Position numbers and translations under genes: made by a program. A stretch of DNA of 39,071 bases from Thermoleophilia bacterium (lineage in GTDB: Bacteria > Actinomycetota > Thermoleophilia > BMS3ABIN01), in assembly GCA_014874175.1 (NCBI GenBank), contig JACWAD010000081.1, positions 1-39,071 on the forward strand, read 5' to 3'. The notes under the pieces are model-generated. The model searched no databases. It was not told the DNA's origin and worked only from the letters and a program-made list of their open reading frames with translations. Below, piece by piece: positions 16,982 to 25,850 of the stretch (its first letter is position 1; every line of letters starts with the position of its first letter).

Positions 16982-19900
16982 ATGTTCTTAAAATCAGTGA
17001 AGGCGCGGGGTTTTAAATCATTTGCCCGGCCGGTTGAGTTTGGCTTTGAACCGGGCATTACGGTGGTTGTTGGCCCCAACGGCAGCGGCAAGAGCAATAT
17101 CGCTGATTCGGTCATGTGGGCAATGGGTGAGCAAAGCCCTTCTGCCGTCAGGGGCGCCAGCATGCAAGACGTCATCTTTTCCGGAAGCGACAAGCTGCCC
17201 CCGGCCGGGATGGCGGAGGTAGAGCTCGTTTTTGACAACGGCAAAGGCATTCTGCCAATCGAGTTTTCGGAGGTCGCCGTGTCGCGTCGCCTCTACCGCG
17301 ACGGCGAAGGAGCCTATTTTATCAACAGGTCGCCCTGCCGCCTTTTGGACGTCGCGGAGCTGCTTTCTGACGCCGGCCTGTGGAAGGGGACCCACATCGT
17401 CAGCCAGGGCCGCGTCGAGGCCATTCTGGAAAGCAGGCCTGAAGAGAGGCGCGGCTATATTGAAGAGGCCGCCGGCCTCGGCAAATTCAAGAAGCGGCGT
17501 CACCGCGCCGGCCTCAAACTGGCGGCCGTACGACGAAACCTCGATCGTCTTTCAGACGTTGAAGAAGAATTGAAGTCAAAAGCCAGGCCCTTGAAGCGGC
17601 AGGCGACGGCCGCGGAGCGTTCCACCAGGCTGAGGCAGCAGTCTGCCGAAGCAGAAACGCGCCTTTTAAAAGGAAAACTGGCGCTGCTTGCCAGGCGGCT
17701 GGAAAAAGCCGATGCCGCAATCGCCGAGGCTGACGCAGAACGGCAGAACCTGGAAAGGCAAATAACCGAGGCGGCCGCAATGCGCCGGCAAACGGAGGAG
17801 CTTCTTTCGGCTTCTCTGAAACAGCACAAGCAGATGACGGCGAGCTTCTACCAGCTTAGGTCGGGACAGGATAATTTATCCGGCAGGCAAAGTGAACTTA
17901 AGCAGCGGTTAGGCGTCCTCAAAGAGGCAGGGAAAAAGGCAGCTTTAAGAAAAGACAACCTGCAGGGCCAGCTTTCGCGTCTACGCTCCGAGCTGGCGCA
18001 GGCCCGCTCCAAGCGTGAAACCGCCATGTCAAGCATAGAGAAGACCGATGCCGACCTGGCTGGAAAACTTGCTCAGCTTGAGCGTGTGGAGGAGGAGATT
18101 GCCCGCCGCCGGCAGGCAAGCGAAGTAAAAAACCGCCGCCGCAGCGAACTTGCCGCCCTAAAGGAAAAATATAACCTTCAGCTTGAATACCTGTCCGAGC
18201 GGCGGGAAAAATTGGCTGCGGCAGCCGAGCGCTCCGGCCTGGAAAGCCAGGACCGGCGCCGGCAGCTTGAGCTGATTGAGGAGCAGACTCGCGCCAGGCA
18301 GGCGCAGATGGATGAGCGCCGCCACAGGGCTGCCGAAGCCGAGGTCCGGCTTAACCGGATCAGTGCCGGTCTCAGGGAGGTCGACAAAAGCAGAGCGGAA
18401 GCCGAGACCTCTCTAAGACGGGTTAATGAGGATTTGAGGATTGCCAAGGCGCGGCTGACATTTATTGCTGGCAACGACCAGGAGCGGGCCGGGCTCTCGC
18501 CTGCCGCCAAGAAGCTGTCGCAAAAGAGCGGTATTCCCGCGGTGATGGATTTGATTGAGGTGGAGCCCGGTTACGAGCAGGCTGCCGCTGTTGTTCTAAA
18601 CGAGGTTCTATTTGCGCTTGTGGTTCAGGACCTGAATCAGGCGCGTGAACTTTTGGAAGAAGCGATCAGCGCCAATCTGGGAGGTCTTGATATCGTCACG
18701 CCGCCCGCCGGCCCCGCGGCCCCGGGAAACGATGGCGATTGTCTGATCAACCATGTGACAATTCCGGCCCGGTGGACTGCCTGCCTGGCGCCGTTCCTGA
18801 AGGGCGTGCGTGTTGCCGGCAGCATCGAAGAAATTTCAGAGCGGGTACAAGCAACCAAAAAAGATGATGATCGTCAAGCATCTGTCTGGGTGACGAAGGA
18901 TGGTGTTATTTACCGGCCCGGCCAGCGCTTGCTCAGTTACCGGTCCCAACTGCCGGCCTCGCTGGTGATGAAGCACCGCAACGAGCAGCGGCTGCTTGAA
19001 CGGGAGCGCAACCGGGCCAAGCAGCTTTTCCGTGAACTGGAATCAAGGCTGGCTGAGATCGAGCGTGAGCGGGAGAGGCTCAGGGAAAAAACGACAAAAT
19101 CGGAAGCAGATCTGGGCAGGAGCTGGCGTGAGCGGGATGACGCCGAGGCGGCAGCCGCTGCCGCCCAGCGGCAGAAAAAGGTGCTGCAGCATGAAGTTGA
19201 GCTAAAAGACGGCGCCAGGCGTCAGTTGCTGGCGGAGCAAGAGGCGCTTGAGGAAGAGATGGGCAGGGCGGCTGCTAGGTTGGGCGAAACTGAATCTTCA
19301 CTGCGTGAGATCTCGGCTTGCGGCAGTGATGGTGGAGATAACAGCGATGAAGCGCTGGTTGCTGCCCGGCTCAATTTGTCACAAAAAACCACTGAGCATA
19401 AGATAGAAGCTGCTCAGATGCGAGAACGCGCCCAGGTGGCGGCTCAAGCAGAAGAGCGCCTGCAGTCTGTGCTCACCGGGCAGAAAAGCGAGCTTGAAGG
19501 CGCCCTGTTTCAGATGGACGCCTGCGGGCGGCTTGAGCCGGCTTGCTCTCTGCTGCTGGAAAAAATGGGGCGCCTGACGGATTTGTACCGGACCGCCACA
19601 GGCGGTCTTGAAGAAAGGCTGGCGCGGGGAGAACAGCTTGCAGAGCAGCATTCGGCTTCTCTTGGGAAGCTTTCCACCCTGGAGGCGGGGCTGCAGCAGA
19701 AGCTTGCCGGAGCTGGCAAAAAAGGGACAGACCGTGAGGTCGACGCTGCCCGGCTGCGCGAGCAGGCGGCTGAGTTGTCCTCAAGGCTGGACGGTCTCTA
19801 TGAGCGGTTTCCGGAAGCAGGACCGGCGGAAACCGAAGCGGCTGCTGAAAGCGATCTGGAGGAAGCGGAAGCTCATCTTGACAGGCTTGCCCGCCGACTC

Positions 19901-20656
19901 GAGCTGATCGGCCCGGTTAATCCATTGGCGCAGCAGGAATATGAAGAGCTGCTGGAGCGGCAGCAGTTCCTGGCCGGGCAACGGGCCGACCTGGAGAGCA
20001 GCCTGAAAGAGCTTACCGGTCTGATCGCAGAGCTGACCAGCCGTATAGAAAAAAGTTTTAATGATACCTTTGCCGCCGTTCGCGACCACTTTGCTGATGT
20101 TGTGTCAACATTATTCCCGGGAGGAAAGGGGCAGTTGGAGTTGACCTCGCCGCTGCGGGATCCGGAGGCCGGAGATGAGGAGGCTCCCGAAGCGGGAGGG
20201 TCTTTCGAGGAAGAAGCCGATGATGATTACTCCGCAGGCGACCGCCGTGGCATCGAGATTTCAATCAAGCCGGCGCGTAAGGCGGCGCGAAGCCTGTCGC
20301 TGCTATCCGGAGGCGAGCGATCGCTGGTGGCTGTTGCCTTCCTGTTTGCCATCTTCCTTGCCCGTCCGGCGCCCTTCTACATTCTGGATGAAATCGAGGC
20401 AGCGCTTGATGATGTCAATATTACGCGCCTGCTTAACATGATCGGATGCTACCAGGACAAAACCCAGTTCATCGTCATCACTCACCAGAAGCGGACGATG
20501 GAATGCGCGGATGTGCTTTATGGAGTCAGCATGGGCGCCGACGGCACATCGAAGGTCCTCTCACGGCGGATGGACAAAACCGCCACAGCCGCCGGCGAGG
20601 CGGAAGCTGAAAGGGAGGCCGGCCGCAAGGAAGCCGAGGCGGCGCTGGCAGGGTGA
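16982..20656 (+). CDS. smc: Chromosome segregation protein SMC
   Basis: MFLKSVKARGFKSFA, VVGPNGSGKSNI Walker A, coiled coils, hinge, LSLLSGGERSLVAVAFLFA ABC signature, DEIEAALDD; SD GAGGAGG. Confidence 0.96.
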   Translation: MFLKSVKARGFKSFARPVEFGFEPGITVVVGPNGSGKSNIADSVMWAMGEQSPSAVRGASMQDVIFSGSDKLPPAGMAEVELVFDNGKGILPIEFSEVAVSRRLYRDGEGAYFINRSPCRLLDVAELLSDAGLWKGTHIVSQGRVEAILESRPEERRGYIEEAAGLGKFKKRRHRAGLKLAAVRRNLDRLSDVEEELKSKARPLKRQATAAERSTRLRQQSAEAETRLLKGKLALLARRLEKADAAIAEADAERQNLERQITEAAAMRRQTEELLSASLKQHKQMTASFYQLRSGQDNLSGRQSELKQRLGVLKEAGKKAALRKDNLQGQLSRLRSELAQARSKRETAMSSIEKTDADLAGKLAQLERVEEEIARRRQASEVKNRRRSELAALKEKYNLQLEYLSERREKLAAAAERSGLESQDRRRQLELIEEQTRARQAQMDERRHRAAEAEVRLNRISAGLREVDKSRAEAETSLRRVNEDLRIAKARLTFIAGNDQERAGLSPAAKKLSQKSGIPAVMDLIEVEPGYEQAAAVVLNEVLFALVVQDLNQARELLEEAISANLGGLDIVTPPAGPAAPGNDGDCLINHVTIPARWTACLAPFLKGVRVAGSIEEISERVQATKKDDDRQASVWVTKDGVIYRPGQRLLSYRSQLPASLVMKHRNEQRLLERERNRAKQLFRELESRLAEIERERERLREKTTKSEADLGRSWRERDDAEAAAAAAQRQKKVLQHEVELKDGARRQLLAEQEALEEEMGRAAARLGETESSLREISACGSDGGDNSDEALVAARLNLSQKTTEHKIEAAQMRERAQVAAQAEERLQSVLTGQKSELEGALFQMDACGRLEPACSLLLEKMGRLTDLYRTATGGLEERLARGEQLAEQHSASLGKLSTLEAGLQQKLAGAGKKGTDREVDAARLREQAAELSSRLDGLYERFPEAGPAETEAAAESDLEEAEAHLDRLARRLELIGPVNPLAQQEYEELLERQQFLAGQRADLESSLKELTGLIAELTSRIEKSFNDTFAAVRDHFADVVSTLFPGGKGQLELTSPLRDPEAGDEEAPEAGGSFEEEADDDYSAGDRRGIEISIKPARKAARSLSLLSGGERSLVAVAFLFAIFLARPAPFYILDEIEAALDDVNITRLLNMIGCYQDKTQFIVITHQKRTMECADVLYGVSMGADGTSKVLSRRMDKTATAAGEAEAEREAGRKEAEAALAG

Positions 20657-21645
20657 CCAAATCCTGGCATGAAGTCTTTAAAGGCGTTACGGTTTCAGGG
20701 CCGGCGCTGGCGGCCGATGAAGCCGAAGCTGAGGGAAAAAGCGGCTGGTTCAAGCGCCTGCGCAAGGGCCTTTCCAGGAGCCGCCAGGCCATGCAGCAGC
20801 AATTGTCGGCGATTATGCTTGACAAACTGGACGCCGGGGTCTGGGAGCAGCTCGAGGAGACGCTTATCCACGCCGATTGTGGCGTTGCCAGCACCGTAGC
20901 CATTGTCGAGAGGATGGAGGAGGCGGCCAATCAGGGCAAGATCAGGGACAAGGACCAGTTTTTCGCCTTTCTGAAGCAGTCTCTCGTTGACATGTTTGCC
21001 ACCGCCGATTACCAGATAGACGTTTCTCATCAACCGTCGGTGATCATGGTCGTGGGTGTCAACGGCACCGGCAAGACCACAACAATCGGCAAAATTGCGT
21101 ACCACCTGAAGCGGGAGGGCAAAAGCGTGCTCCTGGCGGCGGCGGACACGTTCCGGGCCGCAGCCATCGAACAGCTGGCCGAATGGGGAAAGCGCACCGG
21201 CTGCCCCGTAATCAGGCAGGAGCACGGCAGCGATCCGGGGGCGGTTGTCTATGACGCAATCGCGGCCGCCCGCTCCCGCGGAAGCGACGTGATCATTGCT
21301 GATACCGCTGGGAGGCTGCATACGCAGGCCCCGCTGATGGAAGAGCTGAAAAAGATCCGCCGCGTTATCGCCAAGCAGATTCCGGACGGTCCTCACGAGA
21401 CGCTGCTTACGGTCGACGCCACCACGGGGCAGAACGGCCTTATCCAGGCGCGCCTCTTTGGCGAGGCGGTGGATGTCACCGGCATCGTGCTGACAAAGCT
21501 GGACGGCACGGCCAAGGGCGGCATTGCTGTCGCCATCTCGCACGAGCTGGGCCTGCCCATCAAGCTGGTCGGGGTCGGGGAGCAGATGGAAGACCTAAGA
21601 CCTTTCGACGCGGCCGGCTTCGCCGGGGCGCTCGTTGAAGCTTGA
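20653..21645 (+). CDS. ftsY: Signal recognition particle receptor FtsY
   Basis: [43 protein letters not shown]; 4-nt overlap with smc. Confidence 0.96.
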   Translation: MTKSWHEVFKGVTVSGPALAADEAEAEGKSGWFKRLRKGLSRSRQAMQQQLSAIMLDKLDAGVWEQLEETLIHADCGVASTVAIVERMEEAANQGKIRDKDQFFAFLKQSLVDMFATADYQIDVSHQPSVIMVVGVNGTGKTTTIGKIAYHLKREGKSVLLAAADTFRAAAIEQLAEWGKRTGCPVIRQEHGSDPGAVVYDAIAAARSRGSDVIIADTAGRLHTQAPLMEELKKIRRVIAKQIPDGPHETLLTVDATTGQNGLIQARLFGEAVDVTGIVLTKLDGTAKGGIAVAISHELGLPIKLVGVGEQMEDLRPFDAAGFAGALVEA

Positions 21646-21682
21646 GGACCTACAGGGATAGTCCAGGACCTATCCCTGTAGG
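21645..21682. repeat. Near-perfect inverted repeat immediately after ftsY stop (AGGACCTACAGGGATAGTCCAGGACCTATCCCTGTAGG)
   Basis: 13-bp perfect arms 21649-21661 / 21670-21682; the interarm GTCCAGGAC is itself palindromic. Confidence 0.85.
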
Positions 21683-21844
21683 CACATTCTGCTGCGGCCG
21701 ACTGCGAAGGCCTCTCTACGAATAACCTGCCGGGGCAGGTCCTAAGTCCTTTTCTTTTAGCGCAATTATCCAGATTGTTCAGGAATAAGCCCGAGACTTG
21801 CCCGGGGCTGCCTGCGTGTTTGCCTTTGTCCGGCTTTTACAACC

Positions 21845-21873
21845 TTGACACTTGCAATTGTAATTTCTAATAT
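21845..21873 (+). promoter_or_regulatory. Sigma70-type promoter TTGACA-N17-TAATAT in ftsY-ffh intergenic region
   Basis: TTGACA 21845-21850, 17-nt spacer, TAATAT 21868-21873. Confidence 0.7.
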
Positions 21874-21881
21874 TAATGTTG

Positions 21882-21906
21882 CCATGCAGCAACTGCATGG
21901 TTTTTT
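21882..21906 (+). terminator. Intrinsic terminator CCATGCAG-CAA-CTGCATGG-TTTTTT
   Basis: 8-bp perfect stem, 3-nt loop, T6; starts within a few nt of the predicted TSS. Confidence 0.8.
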
Positions 21907-22003
21907 GGGCGCCGGAAAGCAGTTGCTCCTCAGCGTCCCGTAGAGGAAGCGGAAACGGGCAGTGCGCCAGGCGGATTGTTGAATAGCGGTGGAGGTTCTT
22001 TTC

Positions 22004-22111
22004 ATGGGTTTAACGCGACCAGGCGCCGGCGATGCCCGCCGCGCCGGCTGGTTGCGCCTGTCAGGAATTGCCCCTTTTTTCCCGATCTTGAGCGGCTTAA
22101 GCCTCGATTAA
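22004..22111 (+). CDS. Possible 35-aa upstream ORF/leader peptide (MGLTRPGAGDARRAGWLRLSGIAPFFPILSGLSLD)
   Basis: GTGGAGG SD 8 nt before ATG; ends 15 nt before ffh ATG, which has no evident SD. Confidence 0.4.
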   Translation: MGLTRPGAGDARRAGWLRLSGIAPFFPILSGLSLD

Positions 22112-22126
22112 GTCCACCTTTGAATT

Positions 22127-23458
22127 ATGTTTGATACGTTGTCAGATAAATTACAGGGAGTGCTTGGCGGCCTCAAAGGCCAGGGCCGGCTGAGCGAGGA
22201 AGACGTGGCCGCAGCCATGCGTGAGATCCGCCTGGCTCTGCTGGAAGCAGATGTCAATTTCCGGGTAGTGAAGGAATTCGTGGCCGCCGTCAAGGAGCGC
22301 GCCCTTGGCGAAGAAGTTATGGAGAGCCTGACTCCGGGCCAGCAGGTTGTAAAGATCGTACATGAGGAGCTCGTCAGGCTGATGGGCTCGTCCTCGACCA
22401 AGCTCACCTTTTCAGCCCGGCCGCCCACAGTGGTGTTAATGGTAGGCCTGCAGGGATCTGGCAAGACGACCGCCTGCGCCAAGCTGGCGCGCCAACTGCT
22501 TGCGCAGGGAAAGCAGCCGGAGCTGATTGCCGCCGACATTTACCGTCCGGCTGCCATCAAGCAGCTGAAAGTGCTGGGCGAGCAGGCAAAGGCCCCGGTA
22601 TTTGCAATTGAAGGCGGCCGGGACGCCGTCGAGATCGCCCGGAAGGGCGTCGCCGACGCTGAATCTGCCGGCCGTGACGTTGCCATCATTGATACCGCCG
22701 GGCGGCTTCATATCGACGAAGAGCTGATGCAGGAACTGGCACAGATCCGCAGTCAGGTCAAACCACATAATATCCTTCTGGTGCTGGATGCGATGACCGG
22801 CCAGGACGCCGTTAACGTCGCGGAGCAGTTTCAGCAACAGGTAAATTTCGATGGCGTCGTGCTGACAAAGCTGGACGGGGACGCCCGCGGCGGCGCCGCC
22901 CTGTCCGTGAAGGCAGTCACCGGTAAGCCGGTCAAATTTGCTTCCACCGGTGAGAAGTTAAAGGATTTTGATTATTTTCATCCCGACCGGATGGCAAGCC
23001 GCATTCTGGGAATGGGCGACGTGCTGACCCTGATCGAGCGCGCTCAGGAAACCATCACCGAAAAGAAAGCGCTGGAGATAGAGGAGAAGCTGCGCAGGGC
23101 GCAGTTTACTTTCGATGATTTTCTGGATCAGATGCGAAGCATGCGCAAGATGGGGCCGCTGGCGGGCATCGTGTCAATGATCCCGGGCATCCCAAAACAG
23201 TTAAGGCAGGCGCAGATCGACGAGAAGGAGCTTGACCGGGTGGAGGCGATCATCTGCTCCATGACCGTTGAGGAGAGGCGCCATCCGGAGATTATAAATG
23301 GCAGCCGCCGCCGGAGAATAGCCTTGGGGAGCGGCTCTGATGCGCATGCGGTCAACCAGCTTTTAAACAGGTTTAAACAGATGCAAAAGCTGATGAAGCA
23401 ACTGGCAGGCGGCAAGAAAATGAAGGGGCTGCCGCCGGAGCTGCTGAGGGGTCTTTAG
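22127..23458 (+). CDS. ffh: Signal recognition particle protein Ffh
   Basis: [29 protein letters not shown]-domain MRKMGPLAGIVSMIPG. Confidence 0.97.
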   Translation: MFDTLSDKLQGVLGGLKGQGRLSEEDVAAAMREIRLALLEADVNFRVVKEFVAAVKERALGEEVMESLTPGQQVVKIVHEELVRLMGSSSTKLTFSARPPTVVLMVGLQGSGKTTACAKLARQLLAQGKQPELIAADIYRPAAIKQLKVLGEQAKAPVFAIEGGRDAVEIARKGVADAESAGRDVAIIDTAGRLHIDEELMQELAQIRSQVKPHNILLVLDAMTGQDAVNVAEQFQQQVNFDGVVLTKLDGDARGGAALSVKAVTGKPVKFASTGEKLKDFDYFHPDRMASRILGMGDVLTLIERAQETITEKKALEIEEKLRRAQFTFDDFLDQMRSMRKMGPLAGIVSMIPGIPKQLRQAQIDEKELDRVEAIICSMTVEERRHPEIINGSRRRRIALGSGSDAHAVNQLLNRFKQMQKLMKQLAGGKKMKGLPPELLRGL

Positions 23459-23459
23459 T

Positions 23460-23480
23460 TTAACTCGAAACTCGGAATTC
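23460..23480. repeat. Short heptanucleotide tract TTAACTC/GAAACTC/GGAATTC between ffh and rpsP
   Basis: Three units in 7-bp register. Confidence 0.5.
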
Positions 23481-23497
23481 ATTAAGGAGGTGATTTG

Positions 23498-23743
23498 ATG
23501 GCGGTAAAGATGAGGTTGAGCCGGGTCGGGCGCAAGAAAAAGCCGATATACCGGATCGTGGTCACCGATTCCCGTTCCCCCCGGGACGGGAAGGTGATTG
23601 AAAACATCGGCCGTTATGGCCCCCAGGAAGAGCCCTCCCTGATCGAGATTGATGAAGTCAGGGCGCGCGACTGGCTGGCGAAGGGGGCGCAGCCGACAGG
23701 CACTGTCAGCAGGCTGCTGGCAAACAAAGGGATCTCCAGATAA
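23498..23743 (+). CDS. rpsP: 30S ribosomal protein S16 (bS16)
   Basis: MAVKMRLSRVGRKKKPIYRIVVTDSRSPRDGKVIE; extended SD AAGGAGGTGAT. Confidence 0.97.
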   Translation: MAVKMRLSRVGRKKKPIYRIVVTDSRSPRDGKVIENIGRYGPQEEPSLIEIDEVRARDWLAKGAQPTGTVSRLLANKGISR

Positions 23744-23790
23744 GTCACTGGGGGGCGACAGGTTGAACGGATGTGGAAATGGAGGAGAAC

Positions 23791-24021
23791 GTGAGAGAGT
23801 TACTTGAATATCTGGCCAAGTCTTTGGTTGACAAACCTGATGAGGTAGTTGTTCAGGAGACAGAAACAGACACCACGGTTGTGCTGGAGCTGACAGTCGC
23901 CAAGGATGACATCGGTAAGGTGATCGGCAAGCAGGGCCGCATTGCCCGGGCGCTGAGGACAATCGTCAAGGCGAGCGCGGTCAAGAACGGCAAGCGGGCG
24001 ATTGTGGAGATTGTTGACTGA
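23791..24021 (+). CDS. khpA: KH-domain RNA-binding protein (KhpA/YlqC family)
   Basis: RELLEYLAKSLVDKPDEV..., VIGKQGRIARALRTIVKA; GTG start after GGAGGA. Confidence 0.9.
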   Translation: MRELLEYLAKSLVDKPDEVVVQETETDTTVVLELTVAKDDIGKVIGKQGRIARALRTIVKASAVKNGKRAIVEIVD

Positions 24022-24084
24022 CTTCTGGAAGCGCCTCCGGAAAATCGCATCAGGAGCGCGGCAGGCGCGGGAAAGGACTTCCGC

Positions 24085-24747
24085 TTGCGCATTGACATCT
24101 TTACCCTATTCCCCCAATGGTTTAACTGGTTTTTTCAGCAGCGTCATCTGACAAACGCCATCCAGTCAGGAAGACTCACGGTGCGGCTGTTTGACTACCG
24201 TGATTATTCACCCCTTAAGCATGGGCAGGTCGACGATAACCCTTATGGCGGCGGAGCCGGCATGCTGCTGCGCGTTGACGTTGTTTGCGCCGCGCTCAGT
24301 GAGGTTTACGGCCGGAACTGCGAAGAGGTAAGGGAAAAGCTGCCCGTTTTCCTGCTCTCTCCTAGGGGCCGGCGTCTGGGAGGAGAGCTGCTGGACGAGA
24401 TGGCCGGCTGCGGCGATTTCGCCCTTCTTTGCGGGCGCTACGAAGGTTTTGACCAGAGGATCTCCGATCACCTGGCCAGGGAGGAAATTTCAATCGGAGA
24501 TTACGTTCTTAGCGGCGGCGAGCTGGCGGCCATGGTCGTCGTTGACGCGCTGGCGCGCCGGATTCCGGGAGCGCTGGGAGATGAGGGCAGCGCCTTGCTT
24601 GAATCCTTTTCCGCCGGGCTGGACGGCCGGCGCGAGTATCCCCAGTACACGAAGCCGGCAGAATTCCATGGCTGGCCGGTTCCCGATGTGCTTTCGTCCG
24701 GCAATCATGCTGAGATAGAGAAATGGCGGCAGGAGCACCTGGGCTAA
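24085..24747 (+). CDS. trmD: tRNA (guanine-N1)-methyltransferase TrmD
   Basis: [52 protein letters not shown] start. Confidence 0.96.
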   Translation: MRIDIFTLFPQWFNWFFQQRHLTNAIQSGRLTVRLFDYRDYSPLKHGQVDDNPYGGGAGMLLRVDVVCAALSEVYGRNCEEVREKLPVFLLSPRGRRLGGELLDEMAGCGDFALLCGRYEGFDQRISDHLAREEISIGDYVLSGGELAAMVVVDALARRIPGALGDEGSALLESFSAGLDGRREYPQYTKPAEFHGWPVPDVLSSGNHAEIEKWRQEHLG

Positions 24748-24784
24748 CCAAAGTTGCGCTTCATTGTTTTGTCAAACATTCCTG

Positions 24785-24813
24785 TTGCAATCCCTGGCAA
24801 AACCATCTAGAAT
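24785..24813 (+). promoter_or_regulatory. Promoter TTGCAA-N17-TAGAAT upstream of rplS
   Basis: TTGCAA 24785-24790, TAGAAT 24808-24813. Confidence 0.5.
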
Positions 24814-24844
24814 TTCGAATTTGGCACTAGTTGACAGGGAGATC

Positions 24845-25192
24845 ATGAACCAGACCATCGCCAGAATCGAAGAGCAGCAGCTAAAAAAAGGCATCCCCCA
24901 GTTCAAGGCAGGCGACACGGTGAGGGTGCATTTCCAGGTTGTTGAAGGCAGCCGCCGCCGCACGCAGGTTTTTCAGGGCATAGTTATCAAGCGTCAGGGA
25001 GAGGGCGTCCGTGAGACTTTCACGGTGCGCAAGCATTCATTTGGCGTTGGAGTGGAGCGGACCTTTCCCCTTTTTTCCCCCAAAGTCAGCAAGATCGAGG
25101 TGGTCAGCATCGGCGCTGTTCGCCGGGCCAAGCTTTATTACCTTCGCTCCAAGGTCGGCAAAAAGGCACGGGTGCGCGAGAAACAACGCTAG
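24845..25192 (+). CDS. rplS: 50S ribosomal protein L19 (bL19)
   Basis: [59 protein letters not shown] 24845 after GGGAG. Confidence 0.97.
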   Translation: MNQTIARIEEQQLKKGIPQFKAGDTVRVHFQVVEGSRRRTQVFQGIVIKRQGEGVRETFTVRKHSFGVGVERTFPLFSPKVSKIEVVSIGAVRRAKLYYLRSKVGKKARVREKQR

Positions 25193-25209
25193 GCATTGCT
25201 TGAAAATTT

Positions 25210-25848
25210 ATGGGCGATGAATCAAAGCACGCGCCCGCAAGCAAAGATCCGGACGGCTGCGAGCCTGAAGGATCCGGGAAAACGTTTTCTGACTCAGGCC
25301 TTTCCCGCCCTGGATCTCGCCGGGAGGGGGGGCGCAATTTCAAGCGCAGCGCCCTTGAGTTCATTGCCTTTGCCGCTATTGCCGTAGTTGTTGCCTACCT
25401 GCTGCAGCTGTTTCTGGTCAAGCCGTTTGTGATCCCCTCCGGATCGATGGAAAATACCCTCAGGATAGGCGACCGGGTGCTAGTGAACCGGCAGGCATAC
25501 CGGTTTGGATCTCCCAAGCAAGGCGACATTATTGTCTTTACCTCACCCCAGGAGCCGGGGATTGATCTTATCAAACGGGTTATTGCCGTCGGCGGCGACA
25601 AGATCCGCGTGGAAAATGGCCAGGTCATTGTCAATGACAAACCGCTGGCTGAACCATACATCAGGAAAGACAGAAGCAATTTCCAGGAGCGGACCGTTCC
25701 GCCGGGAACCGTGTTTGTGATGGGAGACAACCGTCCCGACAGCCGCGACAGCCGTTACTGGAAAACCCCCTGGGTGTCAGATAATGACATTATTGGCCAG
25801 GCGTTCATGATCTACTGGCCGCTCAATCATATTTTCTGGCTGGGGTAA
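25210..25848 (+). CDS. lepB: Signal peptidase I
   Basis: VIPSGSMENTLRIGDRVLVNR, DLIKRVIAVGGD, FVMGDNRPDSRDSRYWK. Confidence 0.95.
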   Translation: MGDESKHAPASKDPDGCEPEGSGKTFSDSGLSRPGSRREGGRNFKRSALEFIAFAAIAVVVAYLLQLFLVKPFVIPSGSMENTLRIGDRVLVNRQAYRFGSPKQGDIIVFTSPQEPGIDLIKRVIAVGGDKIRVENGQVIVNDKPLAEPYIRKDRSNFQERTVPPGTVFVMGDNRPDSRDSRYWKTPWVSDNDIIGQAFMIYWPLNHIFWLG

Positions 25849-25850
25849 CC

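Noticed and set aside
20695-21543. 282-aa minus ORF over ftsY
   Set aside because: Antisense shadow of FtsY NG domain.
21725-21758. Terminator ACCTGCC/GGCAGGT followed by TTTTCTTTT
   Set aside because: T-tract begins about 9 nt after the stem, too distant for a confident intrinsic terminator.
21646-22126. SRP RNA (ffs) or tRNA in the ftsY-ffh spacer
   Set aside because: No GGAAGG-type SRP tip consensus and no T-arm GGTTCRANNCC; kept only as an unassigned structured region.
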